A stretch of DNA of 64,000 bases from Maribacter stanieri (GTDB lineage Bacteria > Bacteroidota > Bacteroidia > Flavobacteriales > Flavobacteriaceae). The position numbers were made by a program, and so were the translations under genes. Location of the stretch: the NCBI RefSeq assembly GCF_900112245.1, contig NZ_FOYX01000001.1, positions 2,033,856 to 2,097,855 on the forward strand, written 5' to 3'. This document shows, piece by piece, positions 53,335-63,652 of the stretch. How positions within the stretch are numbered: the first letter of the stretch is position 1; every line of letters starts with the position of its first letter. The notes under the pieces are model-generated. The model was not told where the DNA came from. It searched no databases and saw only the letters and a list, made by a program, of their open reading frames with translations.

Positions 53335-54135
53335 ATGAAAATTGCTTTTTTGAAAATAGGCTTAGTGCTTCTTCTACTACTGGGATTATCTAGTTGCAAA
53401 CAAAAAGAGGGCTCAAAAGATAATGCCAATACCGAGTTGACAGAGGTTTCGGAAGAAAGTGGATTTATTGAAATTTTCGATGGAAAAACTTTGTCTAACT
53501 GGAAAGGGGATCCAACTTATTGGAGCGTTCAAAACGGAAATTTAGTTGGCGAAGTTACACCTGAAACCCTTCTAAAAAGTAACACTTTTATTATCTGGCA
53601 AGGTGGTCAACCAGATGACTTTGAATTGAAGCTAGAATTTAAGATTGCTACATCGGGTAATAGCGGCATAAATTACAGGAGCGAGCTTTTAGATACAATT
53701 CCAAATGCCTTAAAAGGTTATCAAGCAGATATTGATGGTAAAATGAGGTATACAGGGCAAAATTATGAAGAAAAAAAACGGGCAACTTTAGCCTATAGAG
53801 GAGAGAATGTTATAATAAATACTCAAAATAATTCGAATGAGCCAGAATCCTTAAGAGCAAATGTGAAAAAAAATTGCTGGCAAAGTAGAGAAGTGATCGG
53901 TTCATTGGGTGATTCAGATTCACTTAAATTGAACATTAAAAGTGATGATTGGAACGAAGCTCATTTGATAATAAAAGGTAATAAACTGCAACATTATATA
54001 AATGGGGTTTTAATGAGTGAGGTAACCGATAATGATACCGTTAATAGAAAATTAAAAGGGTATTTGGGTGTACAAGTTCATGTGGGGCCACCAATGAAAG
54101 TCGAATATAGAAATATTAGATTAAAAAATTTATAG
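53335..54135 (+). CDS. DUF1080 (3-keto-disaccharide hydrolase family) lipoprotein
   Basis: 266 residues with a type II signal (LLLLLGLSSC, Cys about 21). One DUF1080 jelly-roll domain (about 45-265): GFIEIFDGKTLSNWKGD at the start, LEFKIATSGNSGINYRSEL in the middle, and LGVQVHVGPPMKVEYRNIRL at the end. Members of this family cleave glycosides oxidised at C3 of the sugar. As a lipoprotein it acts outside the cytoplasm, the same compartment as the haem dehydrogenase encoded upstream. It is the first gene of a tight run to 59547. Confidence 0.88.
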   Translation: MKIAFLKIGLVLLLLLGLSSCKQKEGSKDNANTELTEVSEESGFIEIFDGKTLSNWKGDPTYWSVQNGNLVGEVTPETLLKSNTFIIWQGGQPDDFELKLEFKIATSGNSGINYRSELLDTIPNALKGYQADIDGKMRYTGQNYEEKKRATLAYRGENVIINTQNNSNEPESLRANVKKNCWQSREVIGSLGDSDSLKLNIKSDDWNEAHLIIKGNKLQHYINGVLMSEVTDNDTVNRKLKGYLGVQVHVGPPMKVEYRNIRLKNL

Positions 54136-54138
54136 TTT

Positions 54139-54990
54139 ATGAGTAAAATCGGTTTTGATGTATTGGCTTGGTCAGCTGGTCTTTCTGATGATTTGTTTTC
54201 CATAATGGATCGTTTAAAAGAAATTGGTTATGATGGAGTAGAATTTTTCGTAGGGTCACCAGAAGTTTCTGATTATCGAAAGATTGGTAAGCATGCCAAA
54301 GATATCGGCTTGGACGTAACTGCAGTTACCGTGCTCAGTCCTGAAGAAAATTTGATTGATTCTTCACCAAACGTACGGGCAAAGGGTTTTGAGAGATTGA
54401 AATGGTCTATTGATCGTTGTCATGACTTGGGTGCAGAAGTTTTATGCGGCCCGTTTCACTCTGCTTTTGCCACATTTGCCCAACATGCTCCTCAAGAGCA
54501 AGAATATGATTGGAGTGCTGAAATATTACATCGGGTCGGAGATTACGCCCAACAAACAAATCTCATTCTAACACTTGAGGCATTGAACCGATTTGAATGC
54601 TACCTGTGTAATACGATGAGTCAGCTAAAATATTTACTAGAAAAGGTAAATCACCCTAATGTAAAAGGAATGTTTGACACACACCATGCGAATATCGAAG
54701 AGAAAAGTTTAGGAAATGCCATAGAGACGATTGCCCCTTATCTAGAGCACGTTCACATTAGTGAGAACGATCGCGGTACACCAGGTGAGGGTCATATACC
54801 TTGGGAGGAGAGTTTTTCTGCCTTGGCTAAGGTAGGTTATGATGGCTGGTATACCATAGAGGGTTTTACCAGAAATGATATTGATTTTGCCAATTCTATA
54901 AACGTTTGGCGTGAATTTGCCCAACCTTGGGATATGGCCGAAAAAGGATTCAAATTTATTGAAGAAATGATTCAAAAACATAGCCTATAA
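54139..54990 (+). CDS. Sugar epimerase/isomerase, TIM barrel (D-tagatose 3-epimerase-like)
   Basis: 283 residues, cytoplasmic. This is the xylose-isomerase-like barrel with the four metal ligands of ketose 3-epimerases in order: Glu in TLEALNR (about 153), Asp in GMFDTHHA (about 186), His in HVHISEND (about 212) and Glu in YTIEGF (about 244). It begins 3 nt after the DUF1080 stop. It would epimerise a ketose or keto-sugar after uptake; the exact sugar is unknown. Confidence 0.83.
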   Translation: MSKIGFDVLAWSAGLSDDLFSIMDRLKEIGYDGVEFFVGSPEVSDYRKIGKHAKDIGLDVTAVTVLSPEENLIDSSPNVRAKGFERLKWSIDRCHDLGAEVLCGPFHSAFATFAQHAPQEQEYDWSAEILHRVGDYAQQTNLILTLEALNRFECYLCNTMSQLKYLLEKVNHPNVKGMFDTHHANIEEKSLGNAIETIAPYLEHVHISENDRGTPGEGHIPWEESFSALAKVGYDGWYTIEGFTRNDIDFANSINVWREFAQPWDMAEKGFKFIEEMIQKHSL

Positions 54991-54996
54991 ACACTA

Positions 54997-56070
54997 ATGC
55001 CTAATACAGAAGCTATACATAACGGTAAAGACAAAATTTCGAATGCCGCACAAATAGGTGGTATTGAGACATCTGTCTTAGATAATGGACTAGGTCGCGG
55101 TACTCGCATTGCCTGGATTAATACAGGTACAGGGTTACGTTACAAGGTAATTATTGATCGTGCTATGGACATTGCAGATGCATTTTTCAATGAATACAGT
55201 TTATCATGGTTAAGTAATTTGGGAACAACAATGCCTGAACGTTTTTCAGATTCAGGAATGCAATGGATACGTAATTTTGGTGGAGGTCTTTTAACTACTT
55301 GTGGATTATCACATGTTGGCGGACCAGAAAAAGATGAATTCGGTGAGCGCGGTCTTCACGGTTTAATAAGTAATACACCTGCAGAGATTATTTCCATTAT
55401 TCAACCAAATCCGGCAGAGGGCAAGATGGATATGAGTATTACTGGTATCGTAAGACAGACTCAAGTGTTTGGACCTATGCTTGAATTAAAACGTACAATT
55501 TCTGGAAAATTGGGTGAAGCTAAAATCACTATTAACGATGAGGTTATAAATGTAGGTAATATAAAAGCCCCTCATATGCTGTTATATCATATCAATTTTG
55601 GATGGCCATTAGTAGATGAGGAAACCAAATTACTTTGGAACGGAGAATGGGAATCTCCTACCCCAGACTCGGCAGCTAAGATTTTCAAAAAAGGTGCTGA
55701 TTTTAAAACCTGTCCGGCACCTCTAGAATCACATTCAGGTATTGGAGAAGATGTAGCCTTTATTGATACTACGGCAGATAAAACTGGTACTGTTCATTGT
55801 GGTTTACATAATAAAAAAATCAACTTGGCTGTATCTCTGTCGTTTCCTAAAAAACAGTTGCCATGGCTCATAAATTGGCAACATTGGGGTAAAAAGGAGT
55901 ATGTAACAGCATTAGAACCTGCGACGAATCCTCCAATAGGTCAAACTAAGGCTAGAGAAGAGGGTAGTTTAGAATTTCTTGAACCTGGTAAGAGTAGAAG
56001 TTACTCATTAAATTTAGAGGTATTACAGAATACTGAAATAGATAAATTTTTAAACAATTTTAAAAAATAA
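54997..56070 (+). CDS. DUF4432-type aldose 1-epimerase-like protein
   Basis: 357 residues, no signal peptide. The beta-sandwich pattern of the galactose mutarotase superfamily carries DUF4432 landmarks: VIIDRAMDIADAFF, GGGLLTTCGLSHVG, GLHGLISNTPAEI and HMLLYHINFGWPL. His residues at GLHGL and LYHINFG are the probable active-site positions. Proteins of this type accompany keto-sugar and rare-sugar pathways and may interconvert anomers or keto forms; the activity is not settled. It is packed 6 nt after the epimerase. Confidence 0.8.
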   Translation: MPNTEAIHNGKDKISNAAQIGGIETSVLDNGLGRGTRIAWINTGTGLRYKVIIDRAMDIADAFFNEYSLSWLSNLGTTMPERFSDSGMQWIRNFGGGLLTTCGLSHVGGPEKDEFGERGLHGLISNTPAEIISIIQPNPAEGKMDMSITGIVRQTQVFGPMLELKRTISGKLGEAKITINDEVINVGNIKAPHMLLYHINFGWPLVDEETKLLWNGEWESPTPDSAAKIFKKGADFKTCPAPLESHSGIGEDVAFIDTTADKTGTVHCGLHNKKINLAVSLSFPKKQLPWLINWQHWGKKEYVTALEPATNPPIGQTKAREEGSLEFLEPGKSRSYSLNLEVLQNTEIDKFLNNFKK

Positions 56071-56075
56071 ATAAT

Positions 56076-57284
56076 ATGGCAACATTAGCTAAAAAAGCCT
56101 TGGAGCAAGGAAAAGGAATTTTACGTTTGGCACCAACGTGGGTGCCAAGGTCCTTTTGCGTGCCAGGTAGAAGAATAAAATTGCACCCAGACGATTATTA
56201 TGTTTTGGGCGGTGAACGTGGCGGTATTGATGAACGTTGGTTCTCATCTACAACACCTGCTGAAAATGGTCCTTTGACAGGAAAAAATGAAGGTCTTAGC
56301 CCTGTGGTTTTAGAAGATGACGGCAAAGAAGTTCAGATTCTTTTAAAAGATGTTATCGATGAGCTAAAAGGAGAAATTATTGGTGACCGATTATGGAACG
56401 AATATGAAAGCTGGCCCATGTACTCCAAGTTTTTTGATAATATGGGACCGCTACCACATCATATACATCATAATGACGAGCATGCTGCAAAAATAGGTCA
56501 GAAGGGAAAACCAGAGGCATATTACTTTCCACCTCAGGTAAATAACCACGGTGGTGATTTTCCGTATACTTTTTTCGGAATTACCCCGGGTACAACCAAA
56601 GAACAAATAAAAGAGTGTTTGAAGAATTTTACCAAAGGAGATAATAAGATCACCAATTTTTCATCTGCATTCAGGTTAGAACCAGGAACTGGTTGGGATG
56701 TGCCACCAGGTATGCTTCATGCACCAGGTAGTATGTGTACCTACGAGCCACAAAAAGCTTCAGACGTTTTCGCCATGTACCAATCTTTAGTAAATGAGGC
56801 CATAATTCCCGAAGAGTTGTTATGGAATGGTACGCCAAAAGATAGAATGGGAGATTTTGATCAGTTAATGGAGGTCATTGATTGGGATTTAAATACAGAT
56901 CCTAATATGTTAGAAACTAGATTTATGAATCCAATTCCTGTAGAGCCCATAGAAGATATGGAGGCTAAAGGATATATTGATAAATGGATTTGCTATCGTT
57001 CAGATGCTTTTAGCGCAAAAGAATTAACGGTACTTCCAGGTCAAACGGTTACAATAAAAGATAATGCTTGTTATGGAATGATCATGATGCAAGGCCATGG
57101 TAAAATGGGCGTTTGGGACATAGAGACCCCATCACTCATAAGATATGGTCAATTAACGCACGATGAGTATTTCGTTACAGAAAAGGCAGCCAAAGAGGGT
57201 GTTACTATAGTTAACCATAGTAGTACTGACCCTATTGTAATGTTGAAACATTTTGGTCCACAAAATCCGGATTTAAAAATTTAA
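56076..57284 (+). CDS. Large cupin-fold protein (phosphomannose isomerase-like)
   Basis: 402 residues, cytoplasmic. It has two cupin-like halves. A metal-site candidate is [12 protein letters not shown] (His/His/Glu, about 127-138) with [13 protein letters not shown] (His, about 215), matching the arrangement in phosphomannose isomerase-type cupins. The sequence lacks sugar-phosphate isomerase signatures, so the substrate is probably unphosphorylated. It starts 5 nt after the DUF4432 gene. Role inferred from context: isomerisation within the keto-sugar route. Confidence 0.7.
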   Translation: MATLAKKALEQGKGILRLAPTWVPRSFCVPGRRIKLHPDDYYVLGGERGGIDERWFSSTTPAENGPLTGKNEGLSPVVLEDDGKEVQILLKDVIDELKGEIIGDRLWNEYESWPMYSKFFDNMGPLPHHIHHNDEHAAKIGQKGKPEAYYFPPQVNNHGGDFPYTFFGITPGTTKEQIKECLKNFTKGDNKITNFSSAFRLEPGTGWDVPPGMLHAPGSMCTYEPQKASDVFAMYQSLVNEAIIPEELLWNGTPKDRMGDFDQLMEVIDWDLNTDPNMLETRFMNPIPVEPIEDMEAKGYIDKWICYRSDAFSAKELTVLPGQTVTIKDNACYGMIMMQGHGKMGVWDIETPSLIRYGQLTHDEYFVTEKAAKEGVTIVNHSSTDPIVMLKHFGPQNPDLKI

Positions 57285-57315
57285 AATCAAATCTATAATT
57301 TCAAAAAAAGACACC

Positions 57316-58344
57316 ATGCAAAATAATGATTTTCCAAAATTACATAATGCAACTTGGCCTGGAATTGTTGGTAAAGGGCTAGATTCTGAGCCGCCTATTC
57401 CCTTTGATAAGTTGTTAGAAATGACTGCCGCTGCTGAGGTTAATGGCGTTAAATTCGATGGTATTGATTTAGGTCTTTTAGATCCACACATTAATATAGA
57501 TAGTACAGATGATGAAATAAAAAAAATAGCAGATAAAATTGCCGGTTACGGGCTTAATGTAGGTAGTTTGGTAGCCCCAATTTGGGGTGGACCTATATTG
57601 GGTACTGAAAATGATCGTAAGACTTTTGTTGAAATGGTTCGAAAATCTTGCCATTTCGGAAAAATTCTAAGGGAGCATGGTGTAAGATCTTATGGGGTAA
57701 TACGAATTGACTCTGCTTCTAGCCCAGAAGAATGGGCTAAGAATCCGATCAAAAATACTGAACTAATTGCAAAAACTTTTAGAGAAGCTTGCGATGTTGC
57801 AGCAGATTTTGATGAAAAACTTGCAGCCGAAGGTGAAATATGTTGGGGTGGTATGCATAGTTGGAAGGCAATGGTAGAAACACTAGAAGCCGTAAATAGA
57901 CCAAATATTGGTTTTCAGGCAGATATGTCTCATACCTTACTTTATTTATTGGGCTATAATGCCCCGCAAGATAGAATACTTCCACAGAATTTTGATTGGA
58001 ATGATCGAGAGACATTAAAAGCAGGTTTAAAAACTGTAACAGATGCATTACGACCATGGACGATAGATTTTCATGTTGCACAAAATGATGGTACCGTTCA
58101 TGGTACCGGATCGCATGATAAAACTGGTCGTCATTGTTTAGCTACAGACCCTAATGGTAAACTTGATGTAGCAAATGATGCCGGATATTGGCTAAGAGAT
58201 GAAAATGGCATACTTACAAAAGCATTCAAACATATTTGTTGGGACGGTTGTATGTTCGATAATTCTGTATTGACCGAACAAAAGACCTGGAATGATATTT
58301 TAGCAACTTTAATAAAAGTACGCGAATTACATGGTTGGAGTTAA
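57316..58344 (+). CDS. Sugar isomerase/epimerase, TIM barrel (second paralogue)
   Basis: 342 residues, cytoplasmic, xylose-isomerase-like barrel with an extended C-terminus. Probable metal ligands are Glu in [10 protein letters not shown] (about 172), Asp in FQADMSHT (about 206), His in [20 protein letters not shown] (about 254), and possibly the Asp in this last stretch. It is unlike the first barrel at 54139 in sequence, suggesting a different step. It lies 31 nt after the cupin gene. Confidence 0.78.
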   Translation: MQNNDFPKLHNATWPGIVGKGLDSEPPIPFDKLLEMTAAAEVNGVKFDGIDLGLLDPHINIDSTDDEIKKIADKIAGYGLNVGSLVAPIWGGPILGTENDRKTFVEMVRKSCHFGKILREHGVRSYGVIRIDSASSPEEWAKNPIKNTELIAKTFREACDVAADFDEKLAAEGEICWGGMHSWKAMVETLEAVNRPNIGFQADMSHTLLYLLGYNAPQDRILPQNFDWNDRETLKAGLKTVTDALRPWTIDFHVAQNDGTVHGTGSHDKTGRHCLATDPNGKLDVANDAGYWLRDENGILTKAFKHICWDGCMFDNSVLTEQKTWNDILATLIKVRELHGWS

Positions 58345-58401
58345 ACGAGGTCAATATTCGTAATTCGTATAACATTAAAAATTATAAATTTTCTTGAGAT
58401 T

Positions 58402-59547
58402 ATGGCAGATAAAAAAGAACTTAGAATTGGCTTAATAGGATGTGGATTTATGGGAAGAACACATTCAAATGGGTATAATCGGGTTTCTAATTTTTTTCCC
58501 AATTTAGCATATCGTCCAGTATTGAAAGCGGTCTGTTCCCGTACAGAAAGTAAGGTAAAAGCTTTTGCTTCTCAATGGGGTTACGAATCTTGGGAAACAG
58601 ATTGGAAAATACTCATTGCCCGAGATGACATTGATGCTATAGATATATGTACCCCAAATGATATGCATGCTCAAATTGCAATTGCAGCAGCTAAGGCAGG
58701 TAAAATGATATTGTGCGAAAAGCCCCTTTCACGTACCCTAGAAGAAGGTGAAGAAATGGTAAGAGTTATTGAGGAAGCAAAGGTCAAGAACACAGTATGG
58801 TATAATTATCGCCGTATTCCAGCAGTTACATTGGCAAAACAACTTATAGATTCAGGTAAATTGGGTAGAATATTTCATTACCGCGCAAATTTTTTACAAG
58901 ATTGGACTATTAGTCCAGAATTACCTCAGGGCGGTGAAGGTTTATGGCGTTTAGATGCAGACGCAGCTGGTTCTGGAGTTACAGGAGATCTTTTGGCACA
59001 TTGTATAGATACTGCTCTTTGGCTAAATGGAGGTATTAAAGATGTTTCTGCATTAACGGAAACATTTATTAAAGAACGTGTACATCAAACAAGCGGAAAA
59101 GTTCAGAAGGTCGATATTGATGATGCATGTATCTTTCATTGTCACTTTAACAACGGTTCATTGGGGCTTTTTGAATCTACAAGATATGCAAGAGGTCATA
59201 AGGCACTTTATACGTTTGAGATTAATGGCGAGAATGCTTCTATAAGATGGGATTTACATGATTTAAATCGTCTTGAATATTATGATTATGGAGACGATTC
59301 AATAGTAAGAGGATGGCGTTCAATTCATGTTACAGATGGTGATCAGCCTTATATGGATAAATGGTGGGTGCCAGGTTTAAGTATAGGTTATGAACATTCT
59401 TTTGTTCATCAAGTAGCTGACTTTCTGGAAAGTCTAGAAACAGGCGAGCCTTGTTCACCTACCTTTTTAGATGCTCTTGAAACACAGAAAGTTTGTGAAG
59501 CAGTTATTGAATCTGCAAAAAGTAGAAGTTGGAAAGATATTAATTAG
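58402..59547 (+). CDS. Gfo/Idh/MocA-family sugar oxidoreductase
   Basis: 381 residues with no Tat or Sec signal, so cytoplasmic. The NAD(P)-binding Rossmann domain has [12 protein letters not shown] (about 9-20) and [17 protein letters not shown], followed by the catalytic CEKPLS (Lys, about 115). The C-terminal alpha/beta domain has [17 protein letters not shown] (His, about 205). In keto-sugar pathways such enzymes oxidise or reduce C3 of a hexose. It is the last gene of the tight run and is followed by a clear terminator at 59567-59600. Confidence 0.88.
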   Translation: MADKKELRIGLIGCGFMGRTHSNGYNRVSNFFPNLAYRPVLKAVCSRTESKVKAFASQWGYESWETDWKILIARDDIDAIDICTPNDMHAQIAIAAAKAGKMILCEKPLSRTLEEGEEMVRVIEEAKVKNTVWYNYRRIPAVTLAKQLIDSGKLGRIFHYRANFLQDWTISPELPQGGEGLWRLDADAAGSGVTGDLLAHCIDTALWLNGGIKDVSALTETFIKERVHQTSGKVQKVDIDDACIFHCHFNNGSLGLFESTRYARGHKALYTFEINGENASIRWDLHDLNRLEYYDYGDDSIVRGWRSIHVTDGDQPYMDKWWVPGLSIGYEHSFVHQVADFLESLETGEPCSPTFLDALETQKVCEAVIESAKSRSWKDIN

Positions 59548-59566
59548 ATAAATGGAAGAAAAAAGT

Positions 59567-59600
59567 AAAGGGATGAAATTTAATCTTCATCCCTTTTTTC
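59567..59600 (+). terminator. Intrinsic terminator after the Gfo/Idh/MocA gene
   Basis: 11-bp stem AAAGGGATGAA/TTCATCCCTTT (59567-59577 with 59586-59596) with an 8-nt loop, running into CCCTTTTTTC. It ends the operon that begins upstream. Confidence 0.8.
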
Positions 59601-59667
59601 ATTTAAACTAACTCAACTGAAGTTAACAACTCTTCATAAATAAAATTACATAAGTGTTATTGTAAAA

Positions 59668-59686
59668 GTATCCTGTACTGCCCTGC
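59668..59686 (-). promoter_or_regulatory. CAGGAT-type operator, inverted orientation
   Basis: On the plus strand GTATCCTGTACTGCCCTGC; on the minus strand GCAGGGCAGTACAGGATAC with the 10-bp repeat. No gene is in the right place for a leftward promoter, so it may be an accessory site for the promoter at 59916-59961. Confidence 0.45.
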
Positions 59687-59915
59687 TTTAATTAATAGTC
59701 TAAATATTTTGAAGTTCATTAATTGTAATCGAAAGGTATTAAATAGAAGTAAGGGAAAGTTAATATTTTTAAATGAGAATAATATAAATAGAGAATACAG
59801 CTAATGTAAGCGCGGGAAAATAGAATATATTTTTTGTCATTATTAATTTTATTAAATATAAAATCTCAAATGTAATTGAATTGTTTAGATGAAGAATATT
59901 AATTCATGTGTGTTT

Positions 59916-59961
59916 TCAGGATAGAACAGGATGGGTGATTTCCTTACATAGTATAAGTTTG
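59916..59961 (+). promoter_or_regulatory. CAGGAT-repeat operator and promoter of the sulfatase-GH78 gene
   Basis: TCAGGATAGAACAGGATGGG (59916-59935; two units, 10-bp period), an 18-nt gap, then a perfect box TAAGTTTG (59954-59961). The remaining 59601-60033 holds only the inverted copy at 59668. Confidence 0.62.
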
Positions 59962-60033
59962 AATTAGAACTTGTGAGCTGCTGAACTCAGAATTGAAAAG
60001 TCAGTTTAACTAGGCTTAATAAATAACAAATTT

Positions 60034-63000
60034 ATGAGGATAAAAATTTTAGTGGGAATATTTTTCTGCGTGTGTATACTTTCATCAAAAGCACAAAAGA
60101 GAGTTGAAAACCAAGAAGTTAAGAAGCCTAACATTGTTTTTATTCTAACGGATGACCAACGTTTTGATGCCTTGGGTTATGCAGGTAACAAACTCATTTC
60201 TACCACTGAAATGGATAAATTGGCAAGAGAGGGTACCTATTTTAAAAACGCCATGGTTACCACTCCAATCTGTGCTGCCAGTAGAGCAAGCATTCTAACA
60301 GGTCTATATGAACGCACCCATAATTTTAATTTTCAAACAGGGAATATAAGGGAGTCTTACATGGCGCAGTCATATCCTTCAATTTTAAAAGAGAATGGAT
60401 ATTTTACAGGTTTTTATGGTAAATATGGAGTCCGTTATGAAAAACTAGAAAATCAATTTGACGAATATGAGTCGTATGATCGCAATTATGAGTATAAAGA
60501 CAGACGTGGTTATTACTATAAAATTTTAGCTAAGGACACGGTTCATTTAACCCGGTATACAGGACAGAAAGCGATAGACTTTATTGCAGATGCAAAAACA
60601 GATAAACCTTTTTGTCTTTCCTTAAGTTTTAGTGCTCCTCATGCTCATGATGGGGCGGAGGACCAATATTTTTGGCAAACGGAGTCAGATGCTTTGCTGC
60701 AGAACATTAATGTGCCCGATGCGGATTTGGGAGAAGATAAATATTTTGAGGCTCAACCTAAATTTGTACGAGATGGTTTTAATCGGTTGCGTTGGACTTG
60801 GAGATACGATACACCTGAAAAATATCAACATAGTGTAAAAGGCTATTATCGAATGATTTCTGGTATAGATAGGGAGATTGCCAAAATTAGAGCCGAGCTA
60901 GAAAAGAGGGGTCTTGCGGAGAACACAGTTATTATTTTAATGGGAGATAACGGTTATTTCTTAGGTGAGCGCCAGCTTGCTGGTAAATGGTTGTTATATG
61001 ATAATTCCGTTCGGGTGCCTTTAATTGTCTATGATCCACGGGTGAAAAAGCAAAAGGATAGTGATGTTATGGCCTTGAATATAGATATTCCGTCTACCAT
61101 TTTAGACCTAGCCGGTATTGATCAGCCCAAAGCATGGCATGGTAAAAGCCTTTTGCCTACAGTAAAGAAATCCAAGAGCAATTTTGAACGGGATACCGTA
61201 TTAATCGAGCATATTTGGGAGTTTGAGAATATACCACCAAGTGAAGGAATCCGTACTAAAAATTGGAAATACTTCCGTTACATCAACGACCAGTCTTTTG
61301 AAGAACTCTACAATTTAGAAGTAGACCCCAAAGAGATTCGCAATCTGGCAAAAGATTCAAAATATGCAGAAAAATTATCGGCATTTCGCAACAAAACTAA
61401 TAGTCTTATACTTGAGCTTTCCGATGACTATTCTAAAGGGCCAAGTGATTTGGTAGTGGAGTGGATACGGAACACGAAAGGGGTTACAGTAATTGATCCT
61501 AAACCAGAATTTGGATGGGTGGTGCCTGATGGTGCGGTTTCACAATCGGCTTATCAAATGTTGGTTGCTTCATCTAAAGAAAATATAAACAATAATATTG
61601 GCGATGTCTGGGATAGTAAGCAAATACGAACGAATGCATCTTCAGAAATAGAACATGGTGGTAAAGCGTTAAAAAACGGAGAAACCTACTTCTGGAAAGT
61701 ACGCATTTGGGATCAAGACAATCGGCTTTCACGATATTCTAAAAGTCGGTCTTTTACAATGGGAAACCCTAAGGCGACGATAACCACACCGAACAGTTTT
61801 CAAATAGATAAAATTAAACCTGTCATATTTGAAAAAAGAGGCAACACCTATTTTATAGATTTTGGAAAATCGGCTTTCGCAACGCTCAATTTTACATATA
61901 AGGCTACAACTTCAGGAACACTTACCTTTAAAATAGGAGAACAATTAGAAGGTGAGAGCATCAACAGAAAACCTTTTGAAAAAAGTCATATTAGGTATCA
62001 GGAAATTAAGATTAAAGTAAATCCGGATCAAACGGAATACCAACTTCAAATAAAACCAGACAAGAGAAATACTTTGCCTGGCAAGGCACTACCTCTTCCC
62101 AAAGATTTTTCTGTTTTAATGCCGTTTAGATATGTGGAGGTTGATGGTGCTAAAGAACCTATTACAGCAGAAGACTTTACATTACTGGCTCATCATAGTT
62201 ATTGGGAAGATGACGCTAGTAGTTTCAAAAGTTCTGATGATATTTTAAATCAGGTATGGGAAATTTGTAAATACACGATAAAGGCTACAACATTTAACGG
62301 TCTTTATGTAGATGGGGACCGAGAGCGTATACCGTATGAAGCAGATGCGTATTTAAATCAACTAAGTCATTATACTACCGATCGGGAATATGCCATTGCA
62401 AGGCAAACCATAGAATATTTTATGGAACACCCAACATGGCCAACCGAATGGCAACAGCATGTAGCGCTTATGTTTTATGCAGATTATATGTATACGGGCA
62501 ACACAGAACTTATTGAGAGGTACTATGACCGGTTGAAGTATAAAACCCTATATGAGCTCGCTAACGAAGACGGTCTTATTACCTCGACTAAAATGACGAC
62601 GGAATTAATGAAAAACCTAGGGTTCCCTCCAAAAATGAAGGAGACGTTTAGAGATATTGTAGATTGGCCATCTGCGGGTTGGGGAGGCGACCCATCCAAT
62701 AAAGGGGAACGTGATGGCTATGAATTTAAAGACTATAACACTGTAGTTAATGCGTTTTATTACCAGAATATGAAGATTATGTCCCAATTTGCAAAAGTTT
62801 TAGGCAAAACGGGCGAAGCATTGGATTTTGAACTTCGTGCCTTAAAAGCGAAAAAAGCTGTCAACGAAAAAATGTTCGATTCAGAACGTGGTGTTTATGT
62901 AGATGGAATTGGAACGGACCATGCTGCTTTACATGCTAATATGCTGCCTTTAGCTTTTAATATGGTGCCGGAGGAACATATTCCCTCTGTGGTAGAACAT

Positions 63001-63555
63001 GTAAAATCTAGAGGAATGGCTTGTAGTGTTTATGGTTCACAATACTTAATGGACGGTCTCTATAACGCCGGAGCAGCAGATTACGCTTTGGAACTGCTAA
63101 CGGACAAAAGTGATAGAAGCTGGTATAATATGATTCGTGTTGGATCTACTATGACCCTAGAAGCATGGGATTTAAAGTATAAGAACAATCTTGACTGGAA
63201 CCATGCGTGGGGCGCAGTACCTGCAAATGTAATTCCACGAGGACTTTGGGGTATTCAGCCAAAAACACCTGGCTTTGGGGTCGCTATTATAAAACCACAG
63301 ATGAGCAACTTAAAAAACTCGAGTATAGAAGTACCTACCATAAATGGAACTATAAAAGGAGCATACACCTATGAGACCTCTAGGCTCCAGATTTTTAAAA
63401 TTGAAATTCCTGCCAATATGGTAGCAGAGTTTGAAATTGCTCCATCATTTGGAAAAGAGCTAATGCACAATGGAAAGAAAGTAAATGTCGCTTTTGGTTC
63501 TGTCCGTTTAGAATCTGGGAAACATGAGATAAAACTTGTGGTTAATTCTTTTTAA
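60034..63555 (+). CDS. Secreted sulfatase / GH78 alpha-L-rhamnosidase fusion
   Basis: 1173 residues with a signal peptide (about 1-20, SSKA). The N-terminal S1 sulfatase (about 30-480) has [10 protein letters not shown], the modification site CAASR at 80 (Ala at the usual Pro position) and [10 protein letters not shown] fibronectin-III-like linker (about 485-590) has [15 protein letters not shown]78 rhamnosidase follows (about 650-1173): [14 protein letters not shown] with the candidate acid Glu, an (alpha/alpha)6 barrel, candidate base TLEAWD, and C-terminal beta-domain. It desulfates and trims alpha-L-rhamnosides. A similar fusion is, to my recollection, known in the Formosa ulvan locus. 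Confidence 0.88.
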   Translation: MRIKILVGIFFCVCILSSKAQKRVENQEVKKPNIVFILTDDQRFDALGYAGNKLISTTEMDKLAREGTYFKNAMVTTPICAASRASILTGLYERTHNFNFQTGNIRESYMAQSYPSILKENGYFTGFYGKYGVRYEKLENQFDEYESYDRNYEYKDRRGYYYKILAKDTVHLTRYTGQKAIDFIADAKTDKPFCLSLSFSAPHAHDGAEDQYFWQTESDALLQNINVPDADLGEDKYFEAQPKFVRDGFNRLRWTWRYDTPEKYQHSVKGYYRMISGIDREIAKIRAELEKRGLAENTVIILMGDNGYFLGERQLAGKWLLYDNSVRVPLIVYDPRVKKQKDSDVMALNIDIPSTILDLAGIDQPKAWHGKSLLPTVKKSKSNFERDTVLIEHIWEFENIPPSEGIRTKNWKYFRYINDQSFEELYNLEVDPKEIRNLAKDSKYAEKLSAFRNKTNSLILELSDDYSKGPSDLVVEWIRNTKGVTVIDPKPEFGWVVPDGAVSQSAYQMLVASSKENINNNIGDVWDSKQIRTNASSEIEHGGKALKNGETYFWKVRIWDQDNRLSRYSKSRSFTMGNPKATITTPNSFQIDKIKPVIFEKRGNTYFIDFGKSAFATLNFTYKATTSGTLTFKIGEQLEGESINRKPFEKSHIRYQEIKIKVNPDQTEYQLQIKPDKRNTLPGKALPLPKDFSVLMPFRYVEVDGAKEPITAEDFTLLAHHSYWEDDASSFKSSDDILNQVWEICKYTIKATTFNGLYVDGDRERIPYEADAYLNQLSHYTTDREYAIARQTIEYFMEHPTWPTEWQQHVALMFYADYMYTGNTELIERYYDRLKYKTLYELANEDGLITSTKMTTELMKNLGFPPKMKETFRDIVDWPSAGWGGDPSNKGERDGYEFKDYNTVVNAFYYQNMKIMSQFAKVLGKTGEALDFELRALKAKKAVNEKMFDSERGVYVDGIGTDHAALHANMLPLAFNMVPEEHIPSVVEHVKSRGMACSVYGSQYLMDGLYNAGAADYALELLTDKSDRSWYNMIRVGSTMTLEAWDLKYKNNLDWNHAWGAVPANVIPRGLWGIQPKTPGFGVAIIKPQMSNLKNSSIEVPTINGTIKGAYTYETSRLQIFKIEIPANMVAEFEIAPSFGKELMHNGKKVNVAFGSVRLESGKHEIKLVVNSF

Positions 63556-63652
63556 ATATAGCCTTTGGTCTTTAATGATAATCAATGTTACAATAGTAAA
63601 TTCTAAATTAAAACTTATATAAAAACAAAGGAAAAGCTTATTTATTACCTTA

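Noticed and set aside
59600-59668. A leftward promoter driven by the inverted CAGGAT site at 59668
   Set aside because: A TAATTTTA lies at a fitting distance but it would only transcribe antisense through the terminator of the Gfo/Idh/MocA gene. An accessory operator is more plausible.
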